Source: Nematostella vectensis
Lineage: Eukaryota; Cnidaria; Anthozoa; Actiniaria; Edwardsiidae
Assembly (NCBI RefSeq): GCF_932526225.1
Contig: NC_064036.1
Location: 19,614,953-19,678,952, forward strand
Length of the DNA stretch: 64,000 bases
Direction of reading: 5' to 3'
A model generated the notes under the pieces. That model was not told the DNA's origin. It made no database searches and worked only from the letters and a program-made list of their open reading frames with translations. Positions 23,880 through 37,589 of the stretch are shown here, piece by piece. A program made the position numbers and the translations under genes. Each line of letters starts with the position of its first letter. The stretch's first letter is position 1.

Positions 23880-26089
23880 CGAGCTTTTTGCCAATCGACT
23901 TTCTTTGTCCCATCTAGTGTACGTCCCATGTATACAGTTGACATGCAATTTGCCACTTTTTCCTTCCCACCAATCTGAATTGGGGAATCTGAAAAAGGGT
24001 TTAAGGGGGGCTACTTAAAAGTTTAGAGTCTACTGCAAATCCATGTCATTGTTGTGCTAGATGTGACAAAGTAGGATCGGTGCTTCCACATAAATTTTAT
24101 TTAAACCTTTTTTGCATATGCTTGTTTAACGTGAAATGAAATTGAATGTAGCTTTTTGGGGGGCATCAAAATATATTTATAGCCGTTCAATCTCATGCAT
24201 TGCTGTCCAAAGCTGTCTATATTCATTATTTGCTAAGAAGTCATACTTTGAGATTTAGTACTTGATTGTAAATGATGATAGTTTTGACATGGGCTAAGTT
24301 TTTTTTGCCTACAAAGAAAATATTTTTATAGATGGTACACATTTATTTTTCTAACCTATTTGTATTTTGCTTTTAATTTATTCATAGTTTTTGTATTAGC
24401 TTAGCTTGTTCACATTCCTATGATGCTATCTGTGGAATTCTTTAAGGTGGCACACACCCAGTTATTTACATTTATTTCAAAACTAAGAGCAAGCAGCAAA
24501 TTCAAAAAATGGCTAAATTTAAATAATTTAGCGTGTGCAACCTTAATGTATTTTTTGTTTCCAAAATAATAACTGCTAATACAAGAAGCACAGAAGATAA
24601 ACATAATAAGTAAATAGCATCTTTTACTGGGTAAATATAGTAAATATATATATATTTTAAGTAAGTACCTATGAAAACAAGTAAACTATGTAGTACATCC
24701 ATCATGTCTAGTACTAGAGAACATTACAACTACGCAAACTGCAATGCTGGACACAACATTCGCCTTTTTGGCGGGATGAGTCAACTCGTGTTGCCGAGCA
24801 TTGCATTTGTCACTTTGTCACTTTTCTGTCATTTTCTCAAATTTACATTTTTGAACACTCGTAAAATTAATCATTTTCTAAACCATCACAATAATGGAAA
24901 TGATGCTTCCAAGAAAAGGAATGACTAATAGTTTAAAATATAATACAAAGTAGTTGTTTACCTTTTAATCGGAAATTCCGGAATGAGATCCCAGTTTTTT
25001 TCCGGAATGCCATAGTGGTAAGAAACAGCTTCCTATTTTCCAGAATTTACGGGGTGATTTGTGTACCATTTGCTTCTGTACCCAGAAATTCTATTATGTG
25101 GCGTAATTTTACCTTTGAACATCACATTTGTCGCACCCTTTTTTCCGCGCTGGTACCACTTAAAGCACAGTATAATTTTTTGGTACTATATAATTATATT
25201 AGTATTATTTATATTTCAAACATTGAAAGGCGGGTTTCAGTGACATTGTCTTGGGAAGAAAGCTAGTTGACTAACGATATGTATCGAGAAATCCGCCATT
25301 TTTAGGGACGCGACAACTAGTTTTGTCCAGCATTGTAGTTGGCAGAATAGGTGTTTTCAAAAAGGTAGTTCTAAACTGATAGAATATTTGTAAAATATTG
25401 GTGGCTAGCCAACACTTTACACGGCAATTTAACCAGACATTTTAAAAATAGTCTATTATGATTATATAAGTGAAATAACGTACTAACAAAGCAATATTTT
25501 GCTTTTCGATTTTCTTTTGCATCGTTGAGGATGATTTGTTAGCTTATTGTGAGCGTGACACAATCTTCCTAGAAGAGAAAGTCATGTATGACTTCTTCAG
25601 ACCATGTTTATCCACCAAAATGTGAGAAAACGTCACCCAACACATCTTTGTTATTTGAAAAATTCATTATAATTTATGATAAGTATTTCTTGGTATATAA
25701 CATTGCTAGTGTGGATACAGTGTTAACTTCTGTTGACATGATACGACCCCTTTGCATTATGGTTGGGGTGACCCTAATTCTTTAACATTCTCCCTATACT
25801 TATAAGACATTGGTGTGGCCCAAGAAAACAATTATCCCATAGAAAGTACAGTCTTGTAAATGTTACCATAACAGTGCCTTCCGTTTGGTATAAACCAGTG
25901 TGAAACATTGTCGGTAACCTGAAAACTGTGTGTCTATTGCTTAGTTATCAATTAGAGCCTAGATTCTGTGTTAATATATAACTAATGTAGTAATAGCTTA
26001 GTTTCATCTGCATAGTCGCAGTGCGAGGCACGCTACTCTGGCCACCTTGAATGTTTTAGAATGTTAGCCGTGAGAATACAAGAAAACGT
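23880..26089. other. Non-coding stretch; possible TIR element inside
   Basis: No coding frame is convincing. CAATGCTGGACACAAC near 24741 and its inverted counterpart GTTTTGTCCAGCATTG near 25319-25335 could be ends of a 0.6-kb element, but I found no target-site duplication. Confidence 0.4.
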
Positions 26090-28780
26090 ACTGGTTGACT
26101 TTACCTTTCGTACTATCCGATTGACTTTACCTTTCGCACTATCCGATTGACTTTCACTTTCGTTCTATCTGATTAACTCTACCTTTCGTTCTATCTGATT
26201 AACTCTACCTTTCGTTTTATCTGATTGACTCTACCTTTCTTACTATGTGATTGACTTTACCTTTCGTACTATCTGATTGACTCTACCTTTCGTATTATTG
26301 ATTGACTCTACCTTTCGGTACTACTGATTGACTTTACCTTTCGGTACTACCGATTGACTTTACCTTTCGTACTATCTGATTGACTCTACCTTTCGTACTA
26401 TCTGATTAACTCTACCTTTCGTTCTATCTGATTGACTCTACCTTTCTTACTATGTGATTGACTTTACCTTTCGGTACTACTGATTGACTCTACCTTTCGT
26501 ACTACCTGATTGAGTTAACCTTTCCTACTATCTGATTGACTTTACCTTTCGGTACTATATGATTGACTTTACCTTTCGGTACTACTGATTGACTTTACTT
26601 TTAGTACTAGTTATTGACTCTACCTTTCGTACTATCTGATTGAGTTAACCTTTCGTACTATCTGATTGACTTTACCTTTCGGTACTACTGATTGACTTTA
26701 CCTTTAGTACTAGTTATTGACTCTACCTTTCGTACTATCTGATTGAGTTTACCTTTCGTACTATCTGATTGACTTCAACTATCGTACTATCTGATTGACT
26801 TCAACTATCGTACTATCTGATTGACTTTACCTTTCGGTACTACTGATTGACTTTACCTTTCGGTACTACTGATTGACTCTACATTTCGTACTACCTGATT
26901 GACGTTACCTTTCGTACTATCTGATTGAGTTAACCTTTCGTACTATCTGATTGACTTTACCTTTTGGTACTATATGATTGACTTTACCTTTCGGTACTAC
27001 TGATTGACTTTACCTTTAGTACTAGTTATTGACTCTTCCTTTCGTACTATCTGATTGAGTTAACCTTTCGTACTATCTGATTGACTTTACCTTTCGGTAC
27101 TACCGATTGACTCTACCTTTCGTACTCTCCGATTGGCTATACCTTTCGTATTATTGATTGACTTAACTTTTCGTACTATCTGATTGGCTTTACCTTTCGT
27201 ACTATCTGATTGACTTTACCTTTTGGTACTACTGATTGACTCTACCTTTCGTACTATCTGATTGAGTTAACCTTTCGTACTATCTGATTGACTTTACCTT
27301 TCGGTACTATATGATTGACTCTACCTTTCGGTACTAATGATTGACTTTACCTTTCGGTACTACCGATTGACTTTACCTTTCGTACTATCTGATTGACTCT
27401 ACCTTTCGTACTCTCCGATTGGCTATACCTTTCGTATTATTGATTGACTTTACCTTTCGTACTATCTGATTGACTTTACCTTTCGTACTATCTGATTGAC
27501 TTTACCTTTCGGTACTACTGATTGACTTTACCTTTCGGTACTATTGATTGACTTCACCTTTAGTACTAGTTTTTTACTCTACCTTTCGTACTATCTGATT
27601 GACTTTACCTTTCGGTACTACTGATTGACTTTACCTTTTGTACTATCTGATTGACTCTACCTTTCGTACTATCTGATAGACTTTACCTTTCGTACTATCT
27701 GATTGACTCTAGCTTTCGGTACTACTGATTGACTTAACCTTTTGTATTATTGATTGACTCTACCTTTCGTACTGTCTGATTGACTCTACCTTTCGTACTA
27801 TCTGATTGACTCTACCTTTCGTACTATCTGATTGACTTTACCTTTTTTACTATCTGATTGACTTTAACTTTCGGTACTACTGATTGACTCTACCTTTCGT
27901 ACTATCTGATTGACTCTACCTTTCGTACTATCTGATTGACTCTACCTTTCGCACTATCTGATTGACTCTACCTTTCGTACTCTCCGATTGGCTATACCTT
28001 TCGTATTATTGATTGACTTTACCTTTCGTACTATCTGATTGACTTTACCTTTCGTACTATCTGATTGACTTTACCTTTCGGTACTACTGATTGACTTTAC
28101 CTTTCGGTACTATTGATTGACTTCACCTTTAGTACTAGTTTTTTAATCTACCTTTCGTAATATCTGATTGACTTTACCTTTCGGTACTACTGATTGACTT
28201 TACCTTTTGTACTATCTGATTGACTCTACCTTTCGTACTATCTGATAGACTTTACCTTTTGTACTATCTGATTGACTTTAACTTTCGGTACTACTGATTG
28301 ACTCTACCTTTCGTACTGTCTGATTGACTCTACCTTTCGTACTATCTGATCGACTTTACCTTTTGTACTATCTGATTGACTTTACCTTTTGTACTATCTG
28401 ATTGACTTTAACTTTCGGTACTACTGATTGACTCTACCTTTCGTACTATCTGATTGACTCTACCTTTCGTACTATCTGATTGACTCTTCCTTTCGTATTA
28501 CTGATTGACTTTACCTTTCGTACTATCTGATTGACGTTACCTTTTGTACTATCGATTGACTTTAGCTTTGGGTACTACTGATTGACTCTACCTTTCGTAC
28601 TATCTGATTGACTCTACCTTTCGTACTATCTGATTGACTCTACCTTTCGTATTACTGATTGACTTTACCTTTCGTACTTTCTGATTAACGTTACCTTTTG
28701 TACTATCTGATTGACTTTAACTTTCGTACTATCTGATTGACGTTACCTTTTGTACTATCTGATTTACTCTACCTTTCGCA
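26090..28780. repeat. 26-bp satellite array, about 2.7 kb
   Basis: About 100 copies of a 26-bp unit containing GATTGACTCTACCTTTCGTA and ending ctatct or gtactact. Two main variants alternate. The rare variant CGTACTCTCCGATTGGCTAT occurs at 27121, 27407 and 27976. The segment 27407-27700 is nearly repeated at 27976-28269, a 569-bp offset of about 22 units. The array contains frequent stops and is non-coding. Confidence 0.95.
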
Positions 28781-29224
28781 GACAATCAAATGCTTCGGTG
28801 CGCATCAGAATTTAGCGATTTCTCCTAACATTGAAGTTTGTGTCTTTAAAACAGTTGTTTTTACCTCCTTATTGGCTAAATTTTTTCCAATTTTCCTCGT
28901 GGTGGCAAGGGTAACAGGCTACGCTCTTAACGTGTTAGTTAGATTTCGTTGAGTCTGGTGAATTCGCGCCTCGTGTTATATAGCCAGGGCTTTTCTGGTA
29001 GGTTAAAGGAGACTTTTTACCGACCAGTCTATCTGGCCACAGAAATGTAAATAGTGACTAGAATAGCCACCAAAACACGGTATACCATGTATTTGAAGGT
29101 TGTCCATCTCGGAACCCCAAGATGGATTCCAAATACCACATTATTTTAAGGGCTGTACGTCTTTGATTATCGTCGGAATACTAATAAATAAATATTTTAT
29201 GGATGCTAGCGTTTTCTGGTGATA
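28781..29224. other. Spacer between satellites
   Basis: Single-copy-looking sequence between two arrays; no gene, RNA or repeat recognised. Confidence 0.4.
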
Positions 29225-30035
29225 GTAAAGTGATGGTCACGATGGTCGTTCATAGCAATCATCATAACGATGGTCTATCATAGCAATCATCATCACGATG
29301 GTCATTCATAGCAATCATCATCACGATGGTCATTCATAGCAATCATCATGATCACGATGGTCATTCATAGCAATCATCATCATCACGATAGTCATTCATA
29401 GCAATCATCATCATTACGATGGTCATTCATAGCAATCATCATCATGACGATGGTCATTCATAGCAATCATCATCGCCACAGTGGTCATTCATAGCAATCA
29501 TCATCATCATCACGATGGTCATAGCAATCATCATCATCATCACGATGGTCATTCATAGCAATCATCATGATCACGATGGTCATTCATAGCAATCATCATG
29601 ATCACGATGGTCATTCATAGCAATCATCATCATCACGATGGTCATTCATAGCAATCATCATGATCACGATGGGCATTCATAGCAATCATCATGATCACGA
29701 TGGTCATTCATAGCAATCATCATCATCACGATGGTCATTCATAGCAATCATCATCATCACGATGGTCATTCATAGCAATCATCATCATCACGATGGTCAT
29801 TCATAGCAATCATCATCACCACGATGGTCATTCATAGCAATCATCATGATCACGATGGTCATTCATAGCAATCATCATGATCACGATGGTCATTCATAGC
29901 AATCATCATGATCACGATGGTCATTCGTAGCAATCATCATGATCACGTTGGTCATTCATAGCAATCATCATCATCACGATGGTCATTCATAGCAATCATC
30001 ATGATCACGATGTTCATTCGTAGCAATCATCACTT
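29225..30035. repeat. Array of about 31-bp units with CAT-rich slippage
   Basis: About 26 copies of a unit containing CACGATGGTCATTCATAGCA followed by ATCATCATGAT. Unit length varies (28-34 bp) through gain and loss of ATC/CAT triplets, so two repeat processes act together. Confidence 0.95.
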
Positions 30036-30433
30036 ACAGGGGCCTGATACTAAAATGACTTCTATGTTTGACTTTGATACTAAAATTACTACTTTATTTG
30101 ATTTTGATACTAAAGTAACTACTTTGTTTGATTCTTATACCATGACTAGTATGTATGTTTTATATGCAAACACGACTACTTTGTTCGATTTCTGTACTGA
30201 AATGACTACCCCATCAGTCATCTTAATGTCTCCGTAAAATGCCCCCTGCCTTGATCTTTTTCATACATATCACCAAACAACACTCGTCACTGTCGTCTCG
30301 TGTCACAAATCTTCCTCTGCTCACGTAATAAGTCTACAGCCGAGTGCTCAAAGTTGTACTTGACGCTAAATGAGGTTTTCCATGGACTTTGCTACCATCC
30401 TCTGTTTTAACGAGCAACTGTTTGACGCGAGAA
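30036..30433. other. Downstream flank of the GPCR gene
   Basis: 30040-30230 shows weak repeats of a TTTGA(T/C)TTTGATACTAAAAT type motif of about 30 bp. The rest is probably the 3' UTR of the minus-strand GPCR gene that stops at 30434. No separate gene is seen. Confidence 0.4.
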
Positions 30434-31400
30434 CTAACTCAAAAACGACAGTAACATGAAGAAACCTGAAACAGAACATCTTTAAGTTACTACGCACAGC
30501 ATTTCATTTACTGGTCTATTCAACATTCTACGACATGAAGGATTTTATTCAATCACGTGACACGAACCTTGCAGACTGTTGAATGCTGTATACACGATCC
30601 AAAGTGCTAAGCATGATGGGAAGAGTGACGCTAGAACACCAAACGTCCACGGCAAGCCCAAGACTGACGTCAGCTTCATACACATGATCGGCAGGATGTT
30701 GTTTTGGTTACCACTGCTTGTTCTCAACCCACGCGCCGCCTATTGGACAAATTTTACTTTTGCAACATTTTTGTTTTTTTAACTTCTCTTTGTTATAAAT
30801 GTTGGAAAAAAATTGTATCAAAATTAGGTAAATAAATTGGAAGAGTTCGTAACCGAAATGTTCCTTCCCTTCTTTTCTTGTATGATAATTTGACTTACCT
30901 AACGAGCGAGGCGAATGTAGAAAAGCGTCCTTGCCAGAGATAATATGTTCCAAGATAACACCAGGCTCACCGGGACAAGGAAGGCGAAGATCAAACCGAA
31001 TCGGCTTGTGATATAGCAGAATTCACCTTTACCTGACAAAGGATGATCAAGTCTTGAATATTGCTTACAAATTTTGTGCAGCGAATTTTATTACCCTGGA
31101 CGCGACCAGGTTTCTCCTTTACGTGAAAACTCTTCTATTGCAAACACTGGTCACATAATCCAGACCACATAACAAATTTAACACTTTTCTCGAAAGAAAC
31201 TATCCTTGTCCTACCATAATCAATGGCTCCAGGGACTGTCAAATCGATGACGACAATGGCTCCGACGAACGCAGCCGGCAACAGCCACGACAGGCACGAG
31301 TACACGAGCATAGAACGCTGAGGCTGCAGTATTGCCTCTGCAATATCAAGAATGGTGTTGTTGTCAAAGGCTTCCTAAACAGCTAGCCAACCTGACAGAC

Positions 31401-31438
<38 letters not shown>

Positions 31439-34400
31439 TGGTCCCGGAGCCCTAGCAAAACACATTTGTAGAAGTGTTTCACACAATACGTCTTCGTGCG
31501 TATCCAGTTCTTATCGCTGTTTTGGGAGATTCAAGACATAACATTGTGGTACCTGTTTGTCCGGTAAATGTCCGGTGCACGTCATACGCCATCACGGCCA
31601 TCCAGGCGAAGCCAACGAGAAGGAAGTAATGTATTCCAATGGCAATTGCCTTGCACAACGCTCCCGATGTTGACATGGCAACCATAAAAAACAGCACGTG
31701 GAATGCTAGCAACGCAACCGACAAATTCATCTGGATTTTACCCGGGAGATTCCTTAACTCGGGGAAGCGAGCGTAGATGACTAACAGGACAAGAAGGGCA
31801 AGAACAGAGATAGAGCAACCAATACAGGTCATTATACCAAGTACCACGCGATCCCCAGAGCGATGAAGTCCCTCACTTCCTCCAGCTTGTCCCTCGGATT
31901 GAATGCAAACGACGATGACGTCACCAGAAACAAAGTACGAAGCATTTGAGAGCAGAACCCCAAGATCATTTAGCTTTAAAGTACTATTGCCATATATGGT
32001 GATGTTAGTTTTGTTATACGTCACATGGGTGCAGTTGTCATGGCGATGGTGCACAAATGAGGGGGTGTGAAAGGCCGAGCTATTGTTGCTGTTCCCATGG
32101 TGATCTGTTAGCTTGTCTGGTGAGTAGACCACTCTGCACACGCCACGAAAAGGGTCGTAGACTTGACTTGTTTCACACGATGGTCGGGCCAATTTAGTCG
32201 TGGTTATGGAAGACGATGAAGACAGGTAATCAATTTGCCTTTGTATAAAAATACACACACCATTTCAGGAGACGCAAATGGCGATGGAAAATGCTAACAA
32301 AAATATCTTAGGTCTCATCATATTTCTACATAAAACATAAAAAGTGAGGATAAATAAAAATTAGGATAAAGTGCGATGAGTTGATTCATCATATCATTAT
32401 GTAATATGTTCATGCAAATAATTGAAATATAATGACATCGGTCAGCCTTAGAACCGTCATTTGCCTTTCGCCATTTACACAGTCAATAATATAAAATTAC
32501 TGGCCTTATTGTTTAAAATGTCCCCAAACATTCAAAATCTCTGTGCAACTGACAGACCCAACCATTTGGCTGTTGAAAGGGGCCTACACCATTATAATTA
32601 TCCGGGTGGAGAACGGGCATACACCATTATAATTATCCGGGTGGAGAACGGGCCTACACCATTATAATTATCCGGGTGGAGAACGGGCTTGCACCATTAT
32701 AATTATCCGGGTGGAGAACGGGCCTACACCATTATAATTATCCGGGTGGAGAACGGGCCTACACCATTATAATTATCCGGGTGGAGAACGGGCCTACACC
32801 ATTATAATTATCCGGGTGGAGAACGGGCCTACACCATTATAATTATCCGGGTGGAGAACGGGCCTACACCATTATAATTATCCGGGTGGAGAACGGGCCT
32901 ACACCATTATAATTATCCGGGTGGAGAACGGGCCTACACCATTATAATTATCCGGGTGGAGAACGGGCCTACACCATTATAATTATCCGGGTGGAGAACG
33001 GGCCTACACCATTATAATTATCCGGGTGGAGAACGGGCCTACACCATTATAATTATCCGGGTGGAGAACGGGCCTACACCATTATAATTATCCGGGTGGA
33101 GAACGGGCCTACACCATTATAATTATCCGGGTGGAGAACGGGCCTACACCATTATAATTATCCGGGTGGAGAACGGGCCTACACCATTATAATTATCCGG
33201 GTGGAGAACGGGCCTACACCATTATAATTATCCGGGTGGAGAACGGGCCTACACCATTATAATTATCCGGGTGGAGAACGGGCCTACACCATTATAATTA
33301 TCCGGGTGGAGAACGGGCCTACACCATTATAATTACCCGGGTGGAGAACGGGCCTACACCATTATAATTATCCGGGTGGAGAACGGGCCTACACCATTAT
33401 AATTATCCGGGTGGAGAACGGGCCTACACCATTATAATTATCCGGGTGGAGAACGGGCCTACACCATTATAATTATCCGGGTTGAAAGGGGCCTACACCA
33501 TTATAATTATCTGGGTGGAGAACGGGCCTACACCATTATAATTATCCGGGTGGAGAACGGGCCTACACCATTATAATTATCCGGGTGGAGAACGGGCCTA
33601 CACCATTATAATTATCTGGGTGGAGAACGGGCCTACACCATTATAATTATCTGGGTGGAGAACGGGCCTACACCATTATAATTATCTGGGTGAAGAACGG
33701 GCCTACACCATTATAATTATCCGGGTGGAGAACGGGCCTACACCATTATAATTATCCGGGTGGAGAACGGGCCTACACCATTATAATTATCTGGGTGGAG
33801 AACGGGCCTACACCATTATAATTATCCGGGTGGAGAACGGGCCTACACCATTATAATTATCCGGGTGGAGAACGGGCCTACACCATTATAATTATCCGGG
33901 TGGAGAACGGGCCTACACCATTATAATTACCCGGGTGGAGAACGGGCCTACACCATTATAATTATCCGGGTGGAGAACGGGCCTACACCATTATAATTAT
34001 CCGGGTGGAGAACGGGCCTACACCATTATAATTATCCGGGTGGAGAACGGGCCTACACCATTATAATTATCCGGGTTGAAAGGGGCCTACACCATTATAA
34101 TTATCTGGGTGGAGAACGGGCCTACACCATTATAATTATCCGGGTGGAGAACGGGCCTACACCATTATAATTATCCGGGTGGAGAACGGGCCTACACCAT
34201 TATAATTATCCGGGTGGAGAACGGGCCTACACCATTATAATTATCTGGGTGGAGAACGGGCCTACACCATTATAATTATCTGGGTGGAGAACGGGCCTAC
34301 ACCATTATAATTATCTGGGTGAAGAACGGGCCTACACCATTATAATTATCCGGGTGGAGAACGGGCCTACACCATTATAATTATCTGGGTGGAGAACGGG

Positions 34401-37168
34401 CCTACACCATTATAATTATCCGGGTGGAGAACGGGCCTACACCATTATAATTATCCGGGTGGAGAACGGGCCTACACCATTATAATTATCTGGGTGGAGA
34501 ACGGGCCTACACCATTATAATTATCCGGGTGGAGAACGGGCCTACATCATTATAATTATCTGGGTGGAGAACGGGCCTACACCATTATAATTATCCGGGT
34601 GGAGAACGGGCCTACACCATTATAATTATCCGGGTGGAGAACGGGCCTACACCATTATAATTATCCGGGTGGAGAACGGGCCTACACCATTATAATTATC
34701 CGGGTGGAGAACGGGCCTACACCATTATAATTATCTGGGTGGAGAACGGGCCTACACTATTATAATTATCCGGGTGGAGAACGGGCCTACACCATTATAA
34801 TTATCCGGGTGGAGAACGGGCCTACACCATTATAATTATCTGGGTGGAGAACGGGCCTACACCATTATAATTATCTGGGTGGAGAACGGGCTTGCACCAT
34901 TATAATTATCCGGGTGGAGAACGGGCCTACACCATTATAATTATCTGGGTGGAGAACGGGCCTACACTATTATAATTATCCGGGTGGAGAACGGGCCTAC
35001 ACCATTATAATTATCCGGGGGGAGATCGGGCCTACACCATTATAATTATCCGGGTGTAGAACGGGCCTACACCATTATAATTATCCGGGTGGAGAACGGG
35101 CCTACACTATTATAATTATCCGGGTGGAGAACGGGCCTACACCATTATAATTATCCGTGTGGAGAACGGGCTTGCACCATTATAATTATCCGGGTGGAGA
35201 ACGGGCCTACACCATTATAATTATCCGGGTGGAGAACGGGCCTACACCATTATAATTATCCGGGTGGAGAACGGGCCTACACCATTATAATTATCTGGGT
35301 GGAGAACGGGCCTCGTCATTATAATTATCCGGGTGGAGAACGGGCCTACACTATTATAATTATCCGGGTGGAGAACGGGCCTACACCATTATAATTATCC
35401 GGGTGGAGAACGGGCCTACACCATTATAATTATCTGGGTGGAGAACGGGCCTACACCATTATAATTATCCGGGTGGAGAACGGGCCTACACCATTATAAT
35501 TATCCGGGTGGAGAACGGGCCTACACCATTATAATTATCTGGGTGGAGAACGGGCCTACACCATTATAATTATCCGGGTGGAGAACGGGCCTACACTATT
35601 ATAATTATCCGGGTGGTGAACGGGCCTACACCATTATAATTATCCGGGTGAAGAACGGGCTTACACCATTATAATTATCTGGGTGGAGAACGGGCCTACA
35701 CCATTATAATTATCCGGGTGGAGAACGGGCCTACACCATTATAATTATCCGGGTGGAGAACGGGCCTACACCATTACAATTATCTGGGTGGAGAACGGGC
35801 TTGCACCATTATAATTATCCGGGTGGAGAACGGGCCTACACCATTATAATTATCCGGGTGGAGAACGGGCCTACACCATTTTAAATATCCGGGTGAAGAA
35901 CGGGCCTACACCATTATAATTATCCGGGTGGTGAACGGGCCTACACTATTATAATTATCCGGGTGGAGAACGGGCCTACACCATTATAATTATCCGGGTG
36001 GAGAACGGGCCTACACCATTATAATTATCCGGGTGTAGAACGGGCCTACACCATTATAATTATCCGGGTGTAGAACGGGCCTACACCATTATAATTATCT
36101 GGGTGGAGAACGGGCCTACACTATTATAATTATCCGGGTGGAGAACGGGCCTACACCATTATAATTATCCGGGTGGAGAACGGGCCTACACCATTATAAT
36201 TATCCGGGTGGAGAACGGGCCTACACCATTATAATTATCCGGGTGGAGAACGGGCCTACACCATTATAATTATCCGGGTGAAGAACGGGCCTATACCATT
36301 CTAAACATCTGGGTGACAAACGGGCTTACACAAACACAATGTACGTGCTCATGTCGTATTTTCATATATCTTTTCAATTTACCCCCCCCCCCCCCCCCCT
36401 ATTTTAGAAATACTGGGTCCACCCCTGGCTAAGTTGATAATTTTGTGCGATGTTATCAGCAAATCTGGCGCTGTTTGCGCGGTGTTATCAGCAAATCTGG
36501 CGCTGTTTGCGCGAGTGTTTACTCACGTTCCGGTAGATTGGAAGTTGAAGAGAATTCTAAGATCCGGGATATGCGGGTGCGCCCCGAAGGGACATCTTCG
36601 ACAAGACAACTTGTCTATGCGAACTGCTTGCAGTAGAGCGCAGTGCGGATTCTTGTAAATCGTGCATGAGAATCTATTCAAATCTAGGACTACAACTGGC
36701 AAGGAGTACCTCTCACAGTACTTTCTACATTCCTTGACTTTATTGTGGCCATAGGAATAAGTGAAAGCATGATGTCTTTCCTTGCAAAGTCTTCCTTCGA
36801 TTATCCCAGACGTCTTGGGCATACCCATGAGGATGGTACAATTGTTTCGGACGAAGCTGAGAAGGTTGTCTTTTATGGAGCTGAGGTTCGCCGTTGTGGA
36901 ACAGTCTGCGGTTGTAGTCCAGTAGCTGGTGTTTCTTGCACCGTTACACCTCGCGCAGAACACGTTTCTGTAGCTAATGTTTTTGTCATGGTCAAAGACG
37001 TGGAGGTTACGAAGTAGATCGTACGGTCTACGTAAGATTTCGCCGTGTGTTTCCGAACAGAGTCCGTCTAGGTATTGATCCGTGCCCTTCGGACAGGAGT
37101 TTGTGACAATATAATGATTGGAACATACTTGTTTGACTTGAGGTTTCTCGGACAGCTTAGCCTTACAT
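30434..37168 (-). CDS. Class B (Methuselah/adhesion-like) GPCR, six visible exons, first exon not found
   Basis: Minus-strand exons are 37168..36527, 32238..31553, 31337..31215, 31032..30899, 30713..30568 and 30465..30434. Exons 1-2 make a cysteine-rich ectodomain (RNVFCARCNG, YKNPHCAL, VYDPFRGVCR). TM1-3 follow in exon 2 (VVLGIMTCIGCSISVLALLV; LRNLPGKIQMNLSVALLAF), TM4 in exon 3, TM5 in exon 4 (CYITSRFGLIFAFLVPV), TM6-7 in exon 5 (KLTSVLGLPWTFGVL, FNSLQ) and the tail in exon 6. LRN.PGK and NSLQG are class B hallmarks. Phases match at every junction except exon 4/5, where TTAG|GTAAGT adds one base and puts TAG in frame. Exon 1 begins at acceptor TATATTCTAG and needs an upstream signal-peptide exon that I could not locate. 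Ligand unknown. Confidence 0.8.
32586..36335. repeat. 35-bp satellite array (3.7 kb) in the GPCR ectodomain intron
   Basis: About 107 copies of a 35-bp unit, CCTACACCATTATAATTATC plus CGGGTGGAGAACGGG. The first 900 bp is almost uniform; farther right CCGG/CTGG, GGAG/GAAG and ACC/ACT variants accumulate. A rare GTTGAAAGG variant at 33481 and 34075, and ATTACCCGGG at 33331 and 33925, both recur at 594 bp (16 x 35 + 34), showing block duplication. It lies in the intron 36526..32239. Confidence 0.97.
36384..36399 (+). repeat. Poly-C tract beside the 35-bp array
   Basis: About 17 consecutive C at the right flank of the satellite, within the same intron. Confidence 0.85.
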
Positions 37169-37309
37169 CTAGAATATACAGATAGTAAGGTATACTTGAC
37201 AACAGGAACTTTACCAGTATCATCTCCTTACCCCTATTACAAACCTTGTCGTCAACATCAAGTATCATACATATCCTTTAACACAGATACCATCAGCATC
37301 AGTCATTTG

Positions 37310-37580
37310 AAACAAGCGCCACCACCACCACCACCATCATCATTACCAGCATACTCATTACCATCACTATCATCATCATCATCACCACCACCACCACCAC
37401 CACCACCATCATCACCACCACCACCACCACCACCACAACCACCACCATCACCACCACCACCACCACCATCATCATCATCATCGTCATCATCATCACCATC
37501 ATTATCATCACTATCATCACCATCATCATCATCACCATCATCATCATCTTCAAAAACACCACTAATATCACCTTCACTTT
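37310..37580. repeat. CCA/TCA trinucleotide microsatellite
   Basis: Mixed (CCA)n and (TCA)n tract, about 270 bp, upstream of the first recognised GPCR exon. All frames read homopolymer-like Pro/Ser or Met/Val and are not genes. Next to it, 37715-37785 holds three copies of a 21-bp unit (CATAAACAGCAGAGCATCAA). Confidence 0.95.
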
Positions 37581-37589
37581 AACCGTCAT

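Noticed and set aside
24738-25345. Complete MITE with CAATGCTGGACA ends
   Set aside because: The ends match only over about 20 bp with mismatches and I could find no target-site duplication; kept only as a note.
32265-32318. ATG with a signal-peptide-like start before the GPCR exon (reads MRPKIFLLAFSIAICVS then TGA)
   Set aside because: An acceptor at 32239 joins the exon in phase to the ectodomain exon at 36527, so this stretch is best explained as intron; the TGA is not a gene-breaking mutation.
32586-36335. CRISPR-like regular array
   Set aside because: Units are contiguous 35-bp repeats without spacers, in a eukaryotic intron.
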